DNA of 64,000 nucleotides, taken from Flavobacterium lindanitolerans. GTDB lineage: Bacteria; Bacteroidota; Bacteroidia; Flavobacteriales; Flavobacteriaceae. The stretch covers positions 124,001-188,000 of the forward strand of contig NZ_PJND01000007.1 in the NCBI RefSeq assembly GCF_002846575.1, in the 5' to 3' direction. The first letter of the stretch is position 1, and every line of letters begins with the position of its first letter. Below are positions 60,647-64,000 of the stretch, in pieces. The notes beneath the pieces were generated by a model, which saw only the letters and a program-made list of their open reading frames with translations, ran no database searches and was not told where the DNA came from. The translations under genes and the position numbers were made by a program.

Positions 60647-61747
60647 ATGTTAAAACACTTCTTTATTGTCTGCTCCGGAGTTGACAAAAAAATCATCGAA
60701 AGCTGCTCCAATGGCGAGCAAAACAAATATGCCGGAATTGGAGCCACCGTATTTTTCACAGCAGTTATGGCATTTTTCGCCAGCAGTTATGCACTCTATA
60801 CCGTTTTTGACAATGTTTATACCGCCGTATTTTTTGGATTTGTATGGGGATTGTTAATTTTTAATCTGGACCGTTTTATCGTTTCTACAATTCGAAAAAG
60901 AGACAGCTTTTCTAACGAATTTATTCAGGCAACACCCAGGATTGCATTGGCTATTATTATTGCCATTGTTATCTCAAAACCTTTGGAAATCAAAATCTTT
61001 GAAAAAGAAATCGACACCGTGCTTTTGAAAGAAAAGAACGCAATGGCGTTGAATAACAAAAAAGAGGTTGCCAATTATTTCAAATCGGATCTTGAAAAAA
61101 ACAAAGCCAAAATTGACAGTCTTAAATCTGAAATAACGAAAAAGGAAAAAGAAGTCAATACTTTGTATGAGACTTATATTGCGGAAGCTGAAGGAACAGC
61201 CGGAACCAAGAAACTTGGCAAAGGTCCGGTTTTTAAAGAAAAGATTGCAAAGCATGATTTGGCTAAATCAGAACTGGACACTTTAAGAAAAAACAATCTG
61301 GCCAAAATTACCGAAACAGAAAAACTATCGAAAAAACTGGAAGCCGACCAGGATAAGAAAGTAACCGAAACCCAGCCGATTATAGATGGATTTGACGGAC
61401 TTATGGCAAGAATCAATGCATTGAACAAACTGCCTTGGCTGCCTTCTTTCTTTATCATGTTATTGTTTCTGGCGATTGAGACTTCACCAATTATTGCAAA
61501 ACTATTGTCGCCAAAAGGAGAATACGACTTTAAGTTAGAGGATATAGAAACTGCCTTAAAAGCCACTATCAGCCAGGACAAATATCAGAGAGAGCTATTG
61601 GTGAAAACCAGCGCTCAAATGCACGATAAAGTTTATGAAGACATCGCTACTGATAAAGGATTATTTGACCTCCAACGCAAAAAGGCAAAAGAACTTTTGG
61701 AGCTACAGGCCCATAATTTTGTAGAAAAGCAAAAACGTACTTTATAA
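60647..61747 (+). CDS. DUF4407 membrane protein
   Basis: 366 residues. Three hydrophobic helices near the N-terminus (about 28-48, 56-77, 90-112) with the conserved NLDRFIVSTIRKRDS after the second, then a long charged coiled-coil (about 130-245), then a fourth helix (about 262-282) and a C-terminal helical segment. This is the DUF4407 architecture; function is unknown. It is a monocistronic gene with promoter and terminator visible. Confidence 0.9.
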   Translation: MLKHFFIVCSGVDKKIIESCSNGEQNKYAGIGATVFFTAVMAFFASSYALYTVFDNVYTAVFFGFVWGLLIFNLDRFIVSTIRKRDSFSNEFIQATPRIALAIIIAIVISKPLEIKIFEKEIDTVLLKEKNAMALNNKKEVANYFKSDLEKNKAKIDSLKSEITKKEKEVNTLYETYIAEAEGTAGTKKLGKGPVFKEKIAKHDLAKSELDTLRKNNLAKITETEKLSKKLEADQDKKVTETQPIIDGFDGLMARINALNKLPWLPSFFIMLLFLAIETSPIIAKLLSPKGEYDFKLEDIETALKATISQDKYQRELLVKTSAQMHDKVYEDIATDKGLFDLQRKKAKELLELQAHNFVEKQKRTL

Positions 61748-61765
61748 TATCGATAATAAAAAATA

Positions 61766-61800
61766 AAAAGGCGAAGAGCATCAGATACTCTTCGCCTTTT
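61766..61800. terminator. bidirectional terminator
   Basis: A 13-bp stem AAAAGGCGAAGAG/CTCTTCGCCTTTT with 9-nt loop, between convergent genes. Confidence 0.92.
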
Positions 61801-61821
61801 CTATATTAAAGTGTTTTATTC

Positions 61822-62244
61822 CTAAATCGCTTCTTCAATTCGCATACTCATCCAGGAGCCTTCCATAACAATGTCGTCACCCACATAAGCCTTTCCGGAT
61901 TGCTTGATTATTTTTTCGCTTAGTCGCAAATTCCGGATAACAAACTTTACCTGTTCGCCAAACAAAACGCCTTTTAAAAATTCTGCCGTTTCAATATAAG
62001 CCAAAGCAAAGATTCCGTTGGTAACTCCTAATAACCGAACACCGGCTCCACCACATTGCGCCATTGATTCTAACAGAATAGTCCCGGGAACATAATTAAA
62101 TTCCGGGAAATTACCTTTTAAGATAAAATTCGTGTCGTCAAACTTCTTAACGCCTATGATTTGTTCTTTATCTACAGAAATAATTTCGTCAACAAATAAA
62201 AAAGGTGCCCTGTGCGGTATCAGGTTTTCAATATCCTTGCTCAT
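61822..62244 (-). CDS. FabZ-like hotdog-fold protein, catalytic His absent
   Basis: 140 residues of the FabZ/FabA-like thioesterase-dehydratase group. IPHRAPFLFVDEI is the FabZ N-terminal signature and PGTILLESMAQCGG carries the catalytic Glu. In FabZ the motif before it is GHFP; here it is GNFP, so the catalytic His is replaced by Asn. It may use another residue, be a non-catalytic partner, or act on an unusual acyl chain. It starts 6 nt after the PH-domain gene on the same strand. Not the housekeeping FabZ, by that change. Confidence 0.78.
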   Translation of the reverse strand: MSKDIENLIPHRAPFLFVDEIISVDKEQIIGVKKFDDTNFILKGNFPEFNYVPGTILLESMAQCGGAGVRLLGVTNGIFALAYIETAEFLKGVLFGEQVKFVIRNLRLSEKIIKQSGKAYVGDDIVMEGSWMSMRIEEAI

Positions 62245-62250
62245 GGCAGT

Positions 62251-62997
62251 TTACATATGGCTTAAAATTTCTTTTTTCAAGGCATCATATTCTCCCTGCA
62301 TAATGAGTCCGTTGTCCAATAGCTTTTTATAATTCTGTAATTTTTCAAACAGTTCGTCCTGCGACAATTCTCCTAAAGTTTTTTCCTTTGCAACTTCAGG
62401 CTTTTCATCCGGATATTGTTTTTCATCTCGGTATCCGGATTGGGAAACAGGAATGATTTCAGCAAAATCAGTCACTTCTTCAGTTTCCATTTCTTCAATA
62501 ACTTCCGGTTCTTCTACTTCAGCAAATGTTTCTGCAACGATTTCTTTTTCTTCGAATTCTTCTACTTTTGGTTCTTCAGCAAAAGCAGGCGCAACCGGAC
62601 CATTTTTTAATACATCCAGTTGTTCTTTAGCAAAAGTATAGATTTTTCTTGCCTGTGTTTTTGGTATATAATCGATAGAAATGGTCAGGTCTGTTTTAGT
62701 TGTAAATGAAAATTCGGAACCTAAAATATTTTCTTTTACAAAAGTCCCAGCAATATCATCCCATGTATAATCTGTGAAATCCATTGACAATCCTAAATTT
62801 TTAGGCTTGCAGATAATAATCCTTTTGTTTGTAAGCACAATGCTGTCCGGAAAAACCGTAATGGCAGGTTTTTTTTGCACTCCTATATAGCCTATTTCCT
62901 CATTTTTCATGAGCAGATCGGTCAGTTTTGAAGTAATCTTTTCGATTGCTTTTGGGTCTTGTTCTTCGTTTAAAAACTTTTTAATTTGTTCTTTCAT
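62251..62997 (-). CDS. bacterial PH-domain protein with acidic linker and SHOCT motif
   Basis: 248 residues, soluble. The N-terminal part (about 1-130: GYIGVQKKPAITVFPDSIVL, TNKRIIICKP, YTWDDIAG) has the YokE-like bacterial PH fold. A highly acidic segment at about 140-190 (many Glu, Val, Ala) links to a C-terminal SHOCT-type short helix pair (LFEKLQNYKKLLDNGLIMQG then EYDALKKEIL). SHOCT segments often accompany membrane or shock proteins. No function is assigned; co-transcribed with the FabZ-like gene. Confidence 0.75.
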   Translation of the reverse strand: MKEQIKKFLNEEQDPKAIEKITSKLTDLLMKNEEIGYIGVQKKPAITVFPDSIVLTNKRIIICKPKNLGLSMDFTDYTWDDIAGTFVKENILGSEFSFTTKTDLTISIDYIPKTQARKIYTFAKEQLDVLKNGPVAPAFAEEPKVEEFEEKEIVAETFAEVEEPEVIEEMETEEVTDFAEIIPVSQSGYRDEKQYPDEKPEVAKEKTLGELSQDELFEKLQNYKKLLDNGLIMQGEYDALKKEILSHM

Positions 62998-63042
62998 CTT
63001 TCAGTTGCTGAATTTGTAGACATATATCCACAAAAGTAATAC

Positions 63043-63414
63043 CTAATTTTTTAATTCAATAATTTCAGTTTGGATTTTCTTTGTTAAGCTTTTGAAAACC
63101 AAATCATAGGAATGATCAATAAGTTCCCTTACCATCTTGTCAGTAACATCACCATGCAGAGAAACCGTATTCCAGTGGACTTTGCTCATATGATAGCCCG
63201 GCTTAATGTCGTCAAACTCGGCACGAAACTCTTCTGCCCGTTCCGGATCACATTTTAAATTGATAGATGGTGTTCCTTTTTCCCAACCACTAAGTGAGGA
63301 AAGCGCGAACATTTTTCCACCGACTTTAAAAACCAATGTGTCTTCATCAAAAGGAAAATGTTCTGTTACTCCTTTTTTAGAAAGGCAATACTCAAAATAG
63401 GCTTGTATATGCAT
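63043..63414 (-). CDS. MmcQ/YjbR-family protein
   Basis: 123 residues of the YjbR/CyaY-like fold. Landmarks: YCLSKKGVTEHFPFDEDTLVFKVGGK, MFALSSL, SINLKCDPERAEEFR, PGYHMSKVHWNTV and the C-terminal LIDHSYDLVFKSL, shown in pieces. Often annotated as DNA-binding, but the function is not established. The start codon overlaps the stop of the acetyltransferase gene by 1 nt (TAATG), so the two are coupled. Confidence 0.88.
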   Translation of the reverse strand: MHIQAYFEYCLSKKGVTEHFPFDEDTLVFKVGGKMFALSSLSGWEKGTPSINLKCDPERAEEFRAEFDDIKPGYHMSKVHWNTVSLHGDVTDKMVRELIDHSYDLVFKSLTKKIQTEIIELKN

Positions 63415-63815
63415 TATCTTATTATTTTTTCCATTTGTTTTTCCGGATTGGCCAATGCTCCAAATCCAAATTTCTCATATAAAAAGTGGGCGTCTGCTGT
63501 TGCCAGTCGCCATGTCCTTACCTTGCTAAAAGCCGGCTCGCTTAATAATCTGTCCATCAACAGTGACGAATATCCTTTGCCTTGCTGTTCTTCCGCTATA
63601 AAAACATCCATAATATACGCAAAAACAACATAATCTGTCACTACTCTTGCAAATCCTATCTGCTTTCCATTGCTGTAAATCCCAAAACAATAAGAATTCT
63701 CAATAGTCGTCTTCACTTCTTCCATAGTTCTTCCTTTTGCCCAATAGGTGTTGGTGAGGAATTTATGGATAAACGAAATATCCAATTTGTCTTTGTCTGA
63801 AGAAATCCTAATCAT
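63414..63815 (-). CDS. GNAT-family N-acetyltransferase
   Basis: 133 residues. The acetyl-CoA-binding loop is FIAEEQQGKGYSSLLMDRLL (Q-x-x-G-x-G-type) and the C-terminal FLYEKFGF is the usual last element. Substrate unknown. It overlaps the partial gene upstream by 4 nt (ATGA) and the YjbR gene downstream by 1 nt. Confidence 0.9.
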   Translation of the reverse strand: MIRISSDKDKLDISFIHKFLTNTYWAKGRTMEEVKTTIENSYCFGIYSNGKQIGFARVVTDYVVFAYIMDVFIAEEQQGKGYSSLLMDRLLSEPAFSKVRTWRLATADAHFLYEKFGFGALANPEKQMEKIIR

Positions 63816-64000
63816 ATCTTATATAGAACAGGTTTGCTTGGACTGGCGTCATTTTCAAAAGAAGCTATTTGCAGATTAAGCAGATAACTCCCGTCTTCTA
63901 CATGGTCAGGCACAAAGATTAGTTCCGTAATTGTGGCATCAAATCGGGCATCATCGTTCAAATCATAGGTGTTTTTAACATTCCAGAATGCCTTATGAGC
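63812..64000 (-). CDS. C-terminal end of an unidentified protein (cut by window edge)
   Basis: The last 62 codons of an open frame that continues past base 64000, ending in a TGA that overlaps the acetyltransferase start. Beta-rich end with segments such as DARFDATITELIFVPDHVED and SFENDASPSKPVLYKI. No family recognised. Confidence 0.75.
   Translation of the reverse strand, partial: AHKAFWNVKNTYDLNDDARFDATITELIFVPDHVEDGSYLLNLQIASFENDASPSKPVLYKI

Noticed and set aside
61174..61581. 135-codon minus-strand frame opposite DUF4407
   Set aside because: Antisense to the coiled-coil region; a Ser/Phe-rich translation results from the Lys/Glu codons on the other strand.
1..64000. CRISPR arrays, prophage or integrative element
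   Set aside because: No regularly spaced direct repeats, integrase, or phage structural genes were seen; both tRNA genes lack adjacent integrases or duplicated 3' ends.

Overview
The window looks like chromosomal DNA from a Flavobacterium-like member of the Bacteroidota. The evidence is a full Sus-type glycan locus (SusC/D/E), a type IX secretion C-terminal domain on an amylase, a mevalonate isoprenoid pathway with a UbiA-type geranylgeranylglycerol-phosphate prenyltransferase, LptC/PpiD envelope genes, AT-rich DNA, and many promoters with the Bacteroidota -7 motif TAnnTTTG. No CRISPR array, phage, transposase or rRNA operon is visible.

Layout. 1-7591 (minus strand) is a peptide-scavenging operon: a secreted dipeptidyl peptidase IV followed by three POT-family transporters, the last cut by the window edge. 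7790-8743 is a secreted YARHG-domain protein. 8951-11194 holds class II HMG-CoA reductase and a GYDIA-type GHMP kinase. 11237-17607 (minus) is an envelope cluster: coaX, an outer-membrane barrel protein, a TPR protein, lptC, a small membrane protein and a PpiD-like foldase. tRNA-Phe follows. 18109-21082 is a lipoprotein / membrane-tethered sigma factor / outer-membrane barrel cluster. 21239-25675 carries two convergent AsmA-like proteins.

25802-44142 is a starch/maltodextrin utilisation locus. susC-susD-susE and a T9SS-secreted GH13 amylase are on the minus strand. A divergent LacI regulator is followed by maltose MFS transporter, beta-phosphoglucomutase, GH65 maltose phosphorylase, a periplasmic neopullulanase-like GH13 and a lipoprotein GH13. 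Together they describe surface binding and cutting of starch, TonB-dependent import, periplasmic trimming, uptake of maltose, and phosphorolysis to glucose plus glucose-6-phosphate. A GxxExxY gene flanked by 25-bp inverted repeats sits between the last two amylases.

44221-47737 has a cupin (JmjC-like) protein, a glycerophosphodiesterase, a BaiN/HI0933-type flavoprotein and TspO. 47835-51903 is a second mevalonate/isoprenoid cluster (diphosphomevalonate decarboxylase, mevalonate kinase, UbiA prenyltransferase) followed by an rRNA pseudouridine synthase. 51974-56745 has an NTF2-like protein, M3 and M20 peptidases, tRNA-Leu and a secreted TonB-C protein. 56815-60432 is a BlaI/BlaR1-like operon: two BlaI-type dyads placed over the promoter, a MORN-type lipoprotein, the repressor and two tandem M56 peptidases. 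60647-64000 carries a DUF4407 membrane protein, a FabZ-like protein lacking the usual catalytic His, and several small genes.

The most unusual signals are: (1) a family of hairpin repeats with a conserved 9-10 nt loop (8765, 22823, 45179) whose arms also bracket the GxxExxY gene as inverted repeats; (2) BlaI-type operators covering both core promoter elements; (3) an identical 19-bp element in the leaders of susC and the maltose-uptake operon; (4) a sigma factor fused to a transmembrane segment and a periplasmic tail.
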